From FEN-1219 sp963713355 (lineage in GTDB: Bacteria > Pseudomonadota > Gammaproteobacteria > Steroidobacterales > Rariloculaceae): a DNA stretch of 64,000 nt. The position numbers were made by a program, and so were the translations under genes. Below are positions 17,507 to 25,988 of the stretch, one piece after another. Positions within the stretch are counted from its first letter, which is position 1. Every line of letters starts with the position of its first letter. The notes under the pieces are model-generated. The model was not told the DNA's origin. It saw only the letters and a program-made list of their open reading frames with translations, and did not search any database. Location: NCBI GenBank assembly GCA_963713355.1, contig CAVQLK010000006.1, positions 1,178,001 to 1,242,000 on the forward strand, given 5' to 3'.

Positions 17507-18529
17507 TTGGCTGCGCTCGGCGGCCGAATCATCGGGGCGGCCTCCGCGGCCGCAGCACTCTTCGTCCAGCTTGCCGCCGCACAGCCGCTGGAGCTGCGGC
17601 TATCCGTCGAAACGCCGCCCAGCCATGCTCGCAATCTCGCAGCAGAGCGTTGGGCCGAAGCGATCGAACGGCTGTCGGACGGCGCATTGACCGTGCGAGT
17701 GTTCCCGAGCGGCCAGCTGTACGGCTCGGCTGGCGCCATCAAGGCCTTGGCGTCGGGTGCGCTCGACTTGAGCGTGCAGGCCAACTCGACGCTGAGTAGC
17801 TTCGAGCCGAACCTGTCGGTCGTCGCATTACCGATGTTCTTCGGCGCGACACGCGAGCAGGTGCGCGACATTCTCGACGGGCCGCTCGGCCGAGAGCTGT
17901 ACGATCGGCTCGAGAGCAAGGGCATTGTCGTGCCCGGCCGGCATTTCGAGTACGCCCCGAACAACACGGCCTACACGACGCGCAAGCCCGTGCGCTCGTA
18001 CGAAGACGTGCGCGGCCTGAAGCTCGCGACACCGCCGAGCCCGCTGTTCGTCGTCATGCTGCGCTCGATGGGGGCGTTTCCCGTGGCCACGCCGCGCAGC
18101 GAAACCGTGATTCAGTTGAGCCAGGGTCAGGTCGATGGCCTAGGCTCGATGACGGATCTCACGATCTCGGGCGGCAAGCTCTGGGACGCGGGCATTCGCT
18201 ACGCCTTCCGCGATATCGCGGGCTGGGGGTTCTACATGCCGCTCGCGAGCCAGGCAACCTGGAGGCGGCTGACCGAAAGCCAGCGCGATGCGATTCGCCG
18301 CGGCTGGATGGAAGCGGAGGCGTGGGCGCGCGAGTATACCGAGGCCGAGCTCGATAGGGGCGTGGCCGCGAATCTCGAGCACGGCGTCATCAGCTATTCA
18401 CCGCCGCCGGACGAGCAGCAACGCATGCGCGAGCGCCTCATCGGCGAGCAGGCCGCACTCGTCGAACAGGGTCGAATGGATCCCGATTTCGTCGCGCGCG
18501 TGCAGGCACGGCTCGCCGAGCTGCAGTGA
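17507..18529 (+). CDS. dctP: TRAP transporter periplasmic solute-binding protein DctP
   Basis: Substrate-capturing subunit of a tripartite ATP-independent periplasmic transporter, 340 residues, typical for DctP. It begins with TTG directly after the preceding TAG. A signal peptide runs to about residue 25 (LFVQLAAAQPLE). Family features include RWAEAIERLSDGALTVRVFPSGQLYG and the ligand-pocket region EDVRGLKLATPPSPLFV, whose Arg (near residue 165) normally binds the substrate carboxylate. Also present is VIQLSQGQVDGLGSM. The dctQ start overlaps its stop as GTGA. The ligand is probably an organic anion, but its identity cannot be read from the sequence. Confidence 0.92.
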   Translation: MAALGGRIIGAASAAAALFVQLAAAQPLELRLSVETPPSHARNLAAERWAEAIERLSDGALTVRVFPSGQLYGSAGAIKALASGALDLSVQANSTLSSFEPNLSVVALPMFFGATREQVRDILDGPLGRELYDRLESKGIVVPGRHFEYAPNNTAYTTRKPVRSYEDVRGLKLATPPSPLFVVMLRSMGAFPVATPRSETVIQLSQGQVDGLGSMTDLTISGGKLWDAGIRYAFRDIAGWGFYMPLASQATWRRLTESQRDAIRRGWMEAEAWAREYTEAELDRGVAANLEHGVISYSPPPDEQQRMRERLIGEQAALVEQGRMDPDFVARVQARLAELQ

Positions 18530-19023
18530 CGACGATACCCGCGTCTGAAAAGTTACGCGAAAACTGGCGGCGCTTCGAAGCGGCCGTCATCGGCGCGCTC
18601 GTCGTGCTTGCGCTCGGCCTCTTTCTCTACGGCTCGCTGGCTCGCAGTTTCGCGCCCGCGCTCGCGATCGATTGGTCGGAGGAAGTCACGATCTATCTGA
18701 TCGCATGGGCAACGCTGTTGAGTGGCGGAGCGATCACGGCAGAGCGCGCGCACGTGTCGGCCAACATGCTCGGGCATCTGCTGTCGCCGCTCGCGCAACG
18801 GCGCTTGGCTGTAGGCATCGACGTCGTGGTGCTCGCGTTTTGCAGCTTCATGCTTTGGCTCGGCATCGAAGGTGTCCTGTTTACCCACATGCTCGATGAG
18901 CGCAGTGCTTCGACACTACAGGCGCCGCAAGCATGGGTGCTCTATCTGGCGTTGCCATTGGGTATGCTCTTGATCGTGGCGCGGCTTGCGCTGTCGCTGT
19001 TCCTCGACCGGCCGCATGCTTAG
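18526..19023 (+). CDS. dctQ: TRAP transporter small permease DctQ
   Basis: Four-helix inner-membrane subunit of the TRAP transporter, 165 residues. It starts with GTG overlapping the dctP stop. Four hydrophobic segments are visible: AVIGALVVLALGLFLYG, EEVTIYLIAWATLLSGGA, VGIDVVVLAFCSFMLWL and WVLYLALPLGMLLIVARL. The conserved sequence WSEEVTIYLIAW is characteristic of DctQ. Its stop overlaps the dctM start (ATGCTTAG), so dctP, dctQ and dctM are translated from one message. Confidence 0.9.
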   Translation: MTTIPASEKLRENWRRFEAAVIGALVVLALGLFLYGSLARSFAPALAIDWSEEVTIYLIAWATLLSGGAITAERAHVSANMLGHLLSPLAQRRLAVGIDVVVLAFCSFMLWLGIEGVLFTHMLDERSASTLQAPQAWVLYLALPLGMLLIVARLALSLFLDRPHA

Positions 19024-20293
19024 CGTCGCCGCGATCGTGTTACTCATTGCTCTGCTCGCCATCGGCGTGCCAATCTTCGCCGCGCTCGGCGTCGTATCGA
19101 TCGGTATGCTGGCCCTCGAAGGGCGCCCGTTGTTCGATGCGGCGCTGACGGCGATCAGCGGCCTGAACTCCTCCGCGTTCGTCGCAGTGCTGTTCTTCGT
19201 CATCGCGGCGAAGTTCATGCAGAGCGGCGGCATTGCACGCGTGCTGATCGAGGCGGCGGAAGCTTGGGTCGGCTCGCTGCGTGGCGGCCTCGGTCTCGTC
19301 GCGGTGCTCGGCACCACCTTGTTCGCCGCCGTATCGGGTTCGTCCGTCGTCACCGCGATGACGATGGGGACGCTGCTGATTCCGCTGATGATCGCGAAGC
19401 GCTATGACCGGCCGTTCGCGCTCGGCACGATCGGAGCGGCGGGCACGCTCGGCATTCTGATACCCCCGAGCCTATCGATGATCCTCTACGGCCTCGTCGC
19501 CAACGAATCGGTCGCGCGCTTGTTCCTCGCGGGTGTTGTGCCGGGGTTGCTGCAGGCATTGCTGCTCGGCATCTTCGTCGTGCTCTACTCGCGCAAAAAG
19601 AACTTCGCCTCCGGGGAGCGGCTGTCGCGCGAGGAGTTCGTCGCCCGCAACGTTCGCGCGCTGCCGGCGCTCTCGATCCCGCTCGTCGTGTTCGTCGGCA
19701 TCTACGGCGGCTACGTCTCGGTAGCCGAGTCGGCAGCCCTCGCGGCCGTAGTCTCGCTGGCAGTCGCGATGATCGCGTATCGCGGCATCCACGGCCGCGA
19801 CGTGATGGGCTTGATCACGGATGCCGTCAAGTCCGCAGGCGCGATCACGTTCATCGTCATGTTCGCGTTGCTGTTCGCGCACTGGTTGACCGGCACCGGC
19901 GTGCCGACGGCGATCGTGGAGTTCGCGCTCGCCCACGACCTCTCGCCATGGCAGTTTCTGCTGTTTCTGAGCATCATCATGATCGTGCTCGGGACGGTGC
20001 TCGATGCCATTGCGGTGCTGCTGATCGTCACGCCGATCGTTCTGCCGACGCTTGCGGGGCTCGGTATCGACCGCATCCACTTCGGCATCGTGCTCATCGT
20101 CAACATGGAGATCGCATTTTTGACGCCGCCGATCGGGCTCAACCTGTTCGTGCTGTCGAACATCGCGAAGGCGCCGATGGCCGAGACGATCCGGGGCGTC
20201 GCGCCGTTCGTCGCGCTGATGTTCGGCTTCCTGTTGATCGTGATGTCGTTCCCCGAGCTTTCGTTGTGGCTTCCGAGCGTCGTCTATGACTGA
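19016..20293 (+). CDS. dctM: TRAP transporter large permease DctM
   Basis: Sodium-coupled transporter subunit with about 12 transmembrane segments, 425 residues. ATG 19016 is chosen because it overlaps the dctQ stop and yields the typical start MLSVAAIVLLIALLAIGVP. The longer frame from 18986 only reads through dctQ sequence. Family signatures include LVAVLGTTLFAAVSGSSVVT, GAAGTLGILIPPSLSMILYG and LTPPIGLNLFVLSNIAKAP. A P450 gene follows after a 9-base gap with AGGA just ahead of its ATG, which extends the operon. Confidence 0.92.
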   Translation: MLSVAAIVLLIALLAIGVPIFAALGVVSIGMLALEGRPLFDAALTAISGLNSSAFVAVLFFVIAAKFMQSGGIARVLIEAAEAWVGSLRGGLGLVAVLGTTLFAAVSGSSVVTAMTMGTLLIPLMIAKRYDRPFALGTIGAAGTLGILIPPSLSMILYGLVANESVARLFLAGVVPGLLQALLLGIFVVLYSRKKNFASGERLSREEFVARNVRALPALSIPLVVFVGIYGGYVSVAESAALAAVVSLAVAMIAYRGIHGRDVMGLITDAVKSAGAITFIVMFALLFAHWLTGTGVPTAIVEFALAHDLSPWQFLLFLSIIMIVLGTVLDAIAVLLIVTPIVLPTLAGLGIDRIHFGIVLIVNMEIAFLTPPIGLNLFVLSNIAKAPMAETIRGVAPFVALMFGFLLIVMSFPELSLWLPSVVYD

Positions 20294-20302
20294 AGCAGGA
20301 CA

Positions 20303-21490
20303 ATGACCGACACGAAACGCCGTACCCCAGACTTCAATCCGGATGTGCCGGAGGATTTCGATTCGCCGCATGCCATGTTCAAGGACCTGCGCCAACGGTG
20401 TCCCGTCGCCTACAGCGATGCGATGGGCGGTTTCTGGGCCATTTCGAAGCACGAAGACATCGTGCGAGTGCTCACGGACTGGAACACGTTCACGACGACG
20501 ATTCAGAACGTCGTTCCGCGCGTCGCCACGACGCAACGCCGCCCGCCGCTGCATCTCGACCCGCCGGGCAACGTCCCGTATCGCAACGCGATCACGCGGC
20601 TGATGACGCCGGCCAAGTTGGGCCCATGGCGCACGAAGATCGAACGGGAGGTCGAGGAGCTACTTGCGCCGCTCGTCGCGCGAGGTGAGGGGGATATCTG
20701 TCGGGAGTTCTCTTTCATTCTGCCAATCGCCGTTCTCGCAGACTTCTTCCGTTTGCCGGAGGAGAACGCACGGCGCATCCGCATCGTCGGCTCGGAATTC
20801 AACATGGCGCTGCAGCGGCGCGATGACGAAAACGTGCGCAAGTACAGCGACGAGCTGTACGGCATCGCGCGCCAGCTGATCGAAGACCGGAAGGTCCGGC
20901 CGCAGGATCCGGACGTCGACCCGATCAGCAGCCTCCTGGCCGTGCGGCTCGACGGCGAGCCGCTACCCGACGCGATGATCCTCGGTGCCCTCAGACAGTT
21001 CTTGATGGTGGGGATCGTCGCGCCGACCACCTTCATCGGGAGTGCCGTCGTGCACCTCGCCCGTAACCCCGAGCACCACACCCTGCTCAAGAACGATCCG
21101 GCGCTGATTCCGGACGCCGTCGAGGAGATGTTGCGCCTCTACACCCCTTATCGAGGATTCGCGCGAACGGCGCGCTGCGACGTGAGGTTCGGCGACAAGC
21201 TCGTGCGCGAAGGCGACGTTGTCGCTGCGGTCTTCACGTCCGGCAACCGCGACGAAGACGTCTTCGAGAATCCGGATGAGTTCGATCTCAATCGCCCCAA
21301 GAAGGACTTGCTGACGTTCGGGCGTGGCCCGCACATGTGCCCCGGCGCGCCGCTCGCTCGGTTGCTGCTGACGGTCGCCATCGAGGGCCTCGTCCGGCGC
21401 ACCCGGCGCATCGAGATCGCGGGCGAGATGACCATGACGAACTGGCCCGAGTACGGACCGTTGGCGGTGCCGATCAAAGTCGTGCGGTAA
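20303..21490 (+). CDS. Bacterial cytochrome P450 with atypical I-helix
   Basis: Soluble class I P450 monooxygenase, 395 residues. The haem-binding loop is FGRGPHMCPG with the thiolate Cys346. The K-helix ExxR is E275-x2-R278, within VEEMLRLYTPYRGF. The C-helix region is PPLHLDPPGNVPYRN. The I-helix reads MVGIVAPTTFIG (235-246) and lacks the usual acid-alcohol pair (D/E-T) needed for ordinary proton delivery. This is uncommon but found in some P450 subfamilies. No ferredoxin or ferredoxin reductase gene is adjacent. It closes the hydrolase-dctPQM operon, which suggests its substrate enters through the TRAP system. The P450 family number cannot be assigned without a search. Confidence 0.92.
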   Translation: MTDTKRRTPDFNPDVPEDFDSPHAMFKDLRQRCPVAYSDAMGGFWAISKHEDIVRVLTDWNTFTTTIQNVVPRVATTQRRPPLHLDPPGNVPYRNAITRLMTPAKLGPWRTKIEREVEELLAPLVARGEGDICREFSFILPIAVLADFFRLPEENARRIRIVGSEFNMALQRRDDENVRKYSDELYGIARQLIEDRKVRPQDPDVDPISSLLAVRLDGEPLPDAMILGALRQFLMVGIVAPTTFIGSAVVHLARNPEHHTLLKNDPALIPDAVEEMLRLYTPYRGFARTARCDVRFGDKLVREGDVVAAVFTSGNRDEDVFENPDEFDLNRPKKDLLTFGRGPHMCPGAPLARLLLTVAIEGLVRRTRRIEIAGEMTMTNWPEYGPLAVPIKVVR

Positions 21491-21561
21491 GCGCAAGATC
21501 CGGTGGTGAGCTTTGGCCCAATAGCCCAATATGCTGCACAGTACGAGACCGAGGGCGACAA

Positions 21562-22278
21562 ATGATCGACGCAAAGCAGCTTCTCGAGCAGATGTTGGGA
21601 TCTCCCGCGGCCGGCAATGCGCGCAACGCGGGTCGAGAGATCGTCGACCGTCTCGATGCGACGAAAGGCTCGAAGGCGTTTGCCGGCGGCGCCGTTGCCG
21701 GCGGGTTGCTGAGCCTATTGCTCGGTGGCGGACGTAATCGCGGCGGCGGTCTGCTCGGCTACGGCGGCGCGGCAGCGCTTGGGGCGATCGCGCTGCAGGC
21801 GTATCAAAACTACCAGCGACAGCAGGGCGGTGCGCCGTGGCCCGAGGCAGAGCAACCGGGGGCACAGTTGCCCGGAGCAGTTGCCGACGCGAACGCGCTC
21901 GCATCGCCGCAGCCGCGTGCGGCCGCCAACGACACTCCGTTCGAGCTCGCGCTCGTCCGCGCGATGGTGGGCGCCGCGAAGGCCGACGGCCACATCGACG
22001 CGAAGGAGCAGCGGCGGCTGTTCGCCGAGGTCGAGAGGCTCGGCCTCGATGCCGACGCCAAGGCCTACATCTTCGATTTGCTGACACACGACGTCGATCT
22101 CTACGACCTCGCGCGTGCGGCCACTACGCCGGAGCAAGCCACGGAGATCTATCTCGCGGCGCGGCTCGCGATCGACGCCGACGAGCCCGCCGAGCGTGCG
22201 TATCTCGATGCGCTCGCGATGCGCTTGAGATTACCGGCGGAGCTGCGCGCGACGCTCGACGCAACGCTGACCCCCTGA
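21562..22278 (+). CDS. YebE-like DUF533 / TerB-fold inner-membrane protein
   Basis: 238-residue protein of the DUF533 family related to E. coli YebE, a probable inner-membrane protein of unknown function. The N-terminal third has a glycine-rich hydrophobic stretch (AFAGGAVAGGLLSLLLGGG and GLLGYGGAAALGAIALQAYQ). A proline/alanine-rich linker follows. The C-terminal TerB-like helical domain (about 125-235) carries AMVGAAKADGHIDAKEQRR, with acidic residues typical of metal-binding TerB folds, and ends with YLDALAMRLRLPAEL. A hairpin directly after the stop probably terminates it. The ATG is preceded by GAGGG. Confidence 0.85.
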   Translation: MIDAKQLLEQMLGSPAAGNARNAGREIVDRLDATKGSKAFAGGAVAGGLLSLLLGGGRNRGGGLLGYGGAAALGAIALQAYQNYQRQQGGAPWPEAEQPGAQLPGAVADANALASPQPRAAANDTPFELALVRAMVGAAKADGHIDAKEQRRLFAEVERLGLDADAKAYIFDLLTHDVDLYDLARAATTPEQATEIYLAARLAIDADEPAERAYLDALAMRLRLPAELRATLDATLTP

Positions 22279-22282
22279 AACG

Positions 22283-22309
22283 CAACCGGGGGCGCAAGGC
22301 CCCCGGTTG
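22283..22309. terminator. Hairpin between convergent genes
   Basis: Perfect 11-bp stem (22283-22293 pairs with 22299-22309, core CCGGGGGC/GCCCCCGG) with a 5-base loop. It sits 5 bases after the DUF533 gene stop and 30 bases from the end of the convergent DUF6152-like gene. No T tract follows on either strand, so it is a strong structure but not a textbook intrinsic terminator. It may block readthrough in both directions. Confidence 0.6.
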
Positions 22310-22338
22310 GATGTCAGCACGAAGCGTCTAACTGAGCG

Positions 22339-22755
22339 TTACTCGGGCCGCTCGTCCGGTGCGCCGATGCCCGACGAGCCGATGAACAGCTGCTTGCCGT
22401 CCGGGAATGTGATGTCGCGGGCGTTCGCGCGAAGCGCGCCGTCCTTCGACATGAACCCTTGCACGGTCACTTTCGTACCCGGGGGCAAGGTGTCGCGTGT
22501 CCAGCCGCGGCGCAGCAGCGCGCTCGGCGCGCCGCCTTCGACGGCCCACTCCTCGACGGTGCCATCCGCCTTCGTCACGTTGATGTGCAGCCAAGAGTGC
22601 GGATTCACCCAGCGAAACTCTTTGACGGTGCCCTCGATCGTGACGGGCTTGTTCGCATCGAACTCCGCGGCAAAGGAGTGATGCGCGAGTGCCGGTACCG
22701 CTGCCGTCAGCGATAGCCCGACGCCCGCGACCACGCTGATCATGTTCCTACGCAT
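22339..22755 (-). CDS. Small secreted DUF6152-like protein
   Basis: 138-residue exported protein with a signal peptide ending PALAHHS. The mature N-terminus HHSFAAEFDANKPVTIEGTV and the following EFRWVNPHSWLHINV fit the DUF6152 family of small periplasmic proteins. These often sit beside quinoproteins and the uncharacterised secreted family found three times in this block. The fold is probably a small OB-like beta barrel. ATG 22755 has GAGGAG at good spacing, so the start is secure. No enzymatic motif is visible. The histidines at the mature N-terminus and in NPHSWLH could bind metal, but that is only a suggestion. Confidence 0.8.
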   Translation of the reverse strand: MRRNMISVVAGVGLSLTAAVPALAHHSFAAEFDANKPVTIEGTVKEFRWVNPHSWLHINVTKADGTVEEWAVEGGAPSALLRRGWTRDTLPPGTKVTVQGFMSKDGALRANARDITFPDGKQLFIGSSGIGAPDERPE

Positions 22756-22871
22756 CTTCGGTCTCCTCGAGGTTCTCGTTAGAACCGGTCTTGCTGGCTA
22801 GTTTATCTCGATCTTGGGCTGGCCGCGCTTGCGGCAATTACGACTTGGCAAATCCTGTGATTTGCCTGGTT

Positions 22872-23687
22872 CTAGCGTTGCTCCGGCAGCTCCAGGTCCT
22901 TGTAAAGCAGCTCCTCGACGAATGGGACGCACTTGAATTCGAGAATTTGCGCCGTCGGCTCGATGTGCCGATAGAGCGGCATGCTGATCGTCCATGCACG
23001 CGAGAACACGTTCGGGTCCTCGATCGTCGCCGAGTACTGCAGGTGATTCTCGCCGACGGGCACGAACCGTTCCGTGACCTTCAGCGCGCTCGTGTGGTAA
23101 TTGCCTGCGCGGTCGAAGTGGGTGAGGTCGTTGGAGCCCGTCGTTTCGACGACGAGCGTGTCGCCTTCCCAGCGGCCGTTCGATTGGCCCATCCAGGTAT
23201 CGACGGGCGGAACGATCGGCTCGCCCATGTTCACGAGCCGGTTCGTGCTCGCATACGTGTAGACGAACAAAATGTTGCCGCCGCCTTGCACGATCTGGAA
23301 GGGAAAGGGCATGTACGTCGCGCGCGGAATGCCGGGCAGGTAGCAGCTCGTCTCGGGATCCGACTTCGGCCAGCCGGCGCGATGCTCATCGCGCTTGGCG
23401 ACCGCCTCGGGCTTGTAGGGAATCTTGCCGTCACCGTCGACGACGCTCTGGCCTGCCGGAATCGCGGCCAGCGAGCCGAGCGCCCAGAACTCGTCCAGCT
23501 TTTCGGCCGAGTGCGCCTCCAGGTTCCAGTTCGCGCTGTTCATGGCCTGCCAGATTCCGTTGATGTTCGGCTGCTCGCCGATGCGTGCAGGACGCGCCGC
23601 GCCCGATTGCTGGGCCATGCTAGGAGCGGTGCCGAACGCGGCGGTCGCGAGGAGGGCGGTCAGTGCAATCTTCTTGTAGAGCTGCAT
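22872..23687 (-). CDS. Uncharacterised secreted protein, paralogue 1 of a three-member family
   Basis: 271-residue exported protein with a signal peptide ending APSMAQQ. Function unknown. It shares with the genes at 25989 and 31574 the central motif DTWMGQSNGRWEGDTLVVET (others: WMGESRGHWEGNTLVVETT and WMGDSRGHFEGDTLVIETT). All three also have a downstream region with an ERF or ERL block and a late Tyr/Cys segment. This copy has a longer N-terminal insert with a conserved-looking CYLPGIPRATYMPFPFQIVQ. It lies 64 bases downstream of a PQQ-type dehydrogenase gene on the same strand and may be cotranscribed. The repeated association with quinoproteins suggests a shared periplasmic process. Confidence 0.7.
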   Translation of the reverse strand: MQLYKKIALTALLATAAFGTAPSMAQQSGAARPARIGEQPNINGIWQAMNSANWNLEAHSAEKLDEFWALGSLAAIPAGQSVVDGDGKIPYKPEAVAKRDEHRAGWPKSDPETSCYLPGIPRATYMPFPFQIVQGGGNILFVYTYASTNRLVNMGEPIVPPVDTWMGQSNGRWEGDTLVVETTGSNDLTHFDRAGNYHTSALKVTERFVPVGENHLQYSATIEDPNVFSRAWTISMPLYRHIEPTAQILEFKCVPFVEELLYKDLELPEQR

Positions 23688-23751
23688 GCAGGATCCCCTA
23701 GAGTGTTGCGCGAATCATAAGTGAACGCTTCTGCGGCGTCATTTCTCGGGA

Positions 23752-25769
23752 TTACGGCAGAGCGAACACGTTCACTGTGTCGCCCGCGACGATCGCGACG
23801 CGTTGCTTGCCGCTGCGGCCGGCGTAGCTCATCGGATTCGCACCCGCGTTGCTCGCGAGCGTCGCGCTCCAGAGCTCGTTGCCGGTTTTCGCATCGAACG
23901 CGCGGAACCGCCGATCGCTCGTCGCGCCGACGAACACGACGCCGCCTGCAGTCACCGATGGTCCCGCGCTGCCGGCGCTGCCGACGAGCTGCTTGCCGTC
24001 GGGCAACGCTTCGTTCAAGCCGAGCACGCTCTCCCAGGCGATCTCGCCCGTGACGGCGTTGACGGCCACGAGCTTGCCCCACGGCGGACGCTGGCATGGC
24101 GCGCTCGGCCCGACGCCCCTGTCGTTGTCGTCGTACTGCCCGCTGATCGGCGCGCTGAACGTGAAGAACGGACCGACGCCATTGATGCTCGCGCGGTCGT
24201 ACGGCTGCTTCGAGCCCACGGCTTCGAAGCTGTACGTGACGTTAGGGTCCTTGTCTTGCACCCAGCCGACGAGCGCGCCGTCGTGCGAAGTGGCGAAGAC
24301 GTAGCCCGTGGTTGGATCGATGGCGACGCCGCCCCAGTTGACGCCGCCCGTGCCCCCAGGAAATTGGATCGTCGATTTCGGCGGCGCATCGGGCGCCTTG
24401 TACATGAACGGCGTGAACGGCCCCGCGTTGTAGAAGCCGCCGCTGCGTGCCATGAAGTCGCGGCACGCCGCGGCGTGCTCGGGCGTCGTGTCTTCGGGCC
24501 GCACGAGGTCGTCCTCGCTGAAGCTGACGCGCGCGAGCGGCGGCGGGCGCGTAGGAATGGGTTGCGTCGGCGAGTACCATTCCGTCGGCACGTCGCCTTG
24601 CGGCACGGACGTCTCGCGGACCTCGTGCAGCGGCTCGCCCGTCGTGCGATCGAGGACGTAGAAGTACGCGGACTTGCCGACGTGCGCGATCGCGGGGACG
24701 CGCGTGCCGTTGCGCTCGAGCTCGAACAGTCCTCCGGCCGACGGCATGTCGATGTCCCATAGATCGTGGTGGACCGTTTGGAAATGCCAGCGGTACTGGC
24801 CCGTGCGAGCATCGACTGCGACGATCGAGTTCGCGAACACGTTGTTGCCGGGCCGATCGCCGCCGTAGTAGTTCGCAGCGGGGCCCGCGATCGGCAAGTA
24901 GGCGATGCCGCGCGCAGCGTCGACGGGCGTCGCGAACGCCCACATGTTCGTGCCGCCGCGGCCCTCCCAGCCGTCGCCCCATGTTTCGTTGAACGGCTCG
25001 CCGGCGCGCGGCACGGTCTGGAACTCCCAAAGCTTCGCGCCGGTGCGCACGTCGAACGCGCGCGGATTACCGGCCGGGCCTTGCGGCACCTCACCGCTCG
25101 CGGCGCCGATGATCGCGACGTTCTCGAAGATCGTCGGCGTGCCGCCGTACGGTATGCCGACGTCGACGGCGCCGTTCGTGCCGAAGCCCGCGGCCGGCGT
25201 GCCCGTAGCCGCATCGAGCGCGATCAAGTTCGCGCGGCTCATGAAAAGAATGCGCGGCGGCGCGTTGCCGTCGCCGGGCCAATAGCTCACGCCGCGCGTC
25301 GACGCCGTCGGTCCGCCGCCGCCGGGACCGCCGCCGCCGGGACCGCCGCCCCGGGACCGCCGCCACCGGCGCCCGGCGGTGCCGCGGCGCCTGCCGGCGG
25401 AGCCGGTAGCACGTACTCCCAGCTGACTGCGCCGCTGTCGCCGTCGAGCGCGACGACGCGGTCGCGGCTCGGCATGTACATCGTGCCGCCGACGACGATC
25501 GGGACGGCCGTCGAGTTGCCGCCGAGCTTGTAGGTCCAGCTCGGCGCGAGCGTCGCAACGTTGGCCGCCGTGATCTCCGTCAACGGCGAATAGCGGTTCG
25601 CATTCAGATCTCGGTTGATGAGCGGCCAGTCGCCGGCTGCAGCGCCGGCCTGTGGAGCCGCCGGCGGCGCGGCAGGGGCGGCGGTATCTGCCGCCGAGTC
25701 GGGCGCCTGACCACACGCCGTCAGCGCAAGAATGATGGCCGCACCAATCCATCGATGAGCAAGCTGCAT
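23752..25769 (-). CDS. PQQ-type quinoprotein dehydrogenase, lipoprotein; frameshifted in a GC repeat
   Basis: Eight-bladed beta-propeller quinoprotein of the PQQ alcohol/glucose-dehydrogenase superfamily, about 672 residues once corrected. ATG 25769, with GGGGGGGAAG upstream, opens a lipoprotein signal with lipobox LTAC. Blade motifs include NANRYSPLTEITAANV, VALDGDSGAVSWEYV, WHFQTVHHDLWDIDMPSA and a C-terminal FRAFDAKTGNELWSATL. No cytochrome c domain is present, so electrons must leave through another carrier. The frame breaks in a Gly/Pro linker at about 25350. There, four copies of a 15-base GC-rich unit are 15, 15, 14 and 15 bases long, so one base is missing. The span of 2018 bases is one short of a multiple of three. 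The two halves match the family before and after the break. Confidence 0.82.
25310..25368. repeat. Tandem 15-bp GC-rich repeat encoding a Gly/Pro linker
   Basis: Four tandem units with plus-strand consensus GGACCGCCGCCGCCG occupy 25310-25324, 25325-25339, 25340-25353 and 25354-25368. On the coding (minus) strand they encode glycine-rich GGGGP-type sequence between early propeller blades of the quinoprotein. The third unit is one base short, which shifts the reading frame. Such arrays are prone both to polymerase slippage and to assembly error. Confidence 0.85.
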
Positions 25770-25988
25770 GATCTTCCCCCCCGGTGATCCGCCGCCGGAC
25801 TTAGCTGCGTACGATAACACCGTTCCCGCGCCTGGCGCGGCGGCCGTATACTGCGGCGCGACGCTGGGGACAGGGGTTTTCGCGTGCCTCGCGCGAGCAC
25901 GGCGTCCTAAAAAAACTTCGGTTGCATCCGGCGTGAGCGGCGGCCAGGCTGTCTTTTGGTCAAGCGCCAGGTTATGGAGGGCGGTGAT

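Noticed and set aside
25310..25368. Short tandem repeats considered as a CRISPR-like or mobile feature
   Set aside because: The units are contiguous with no spacers and lie in frame in a coding Gly/Pro linker.
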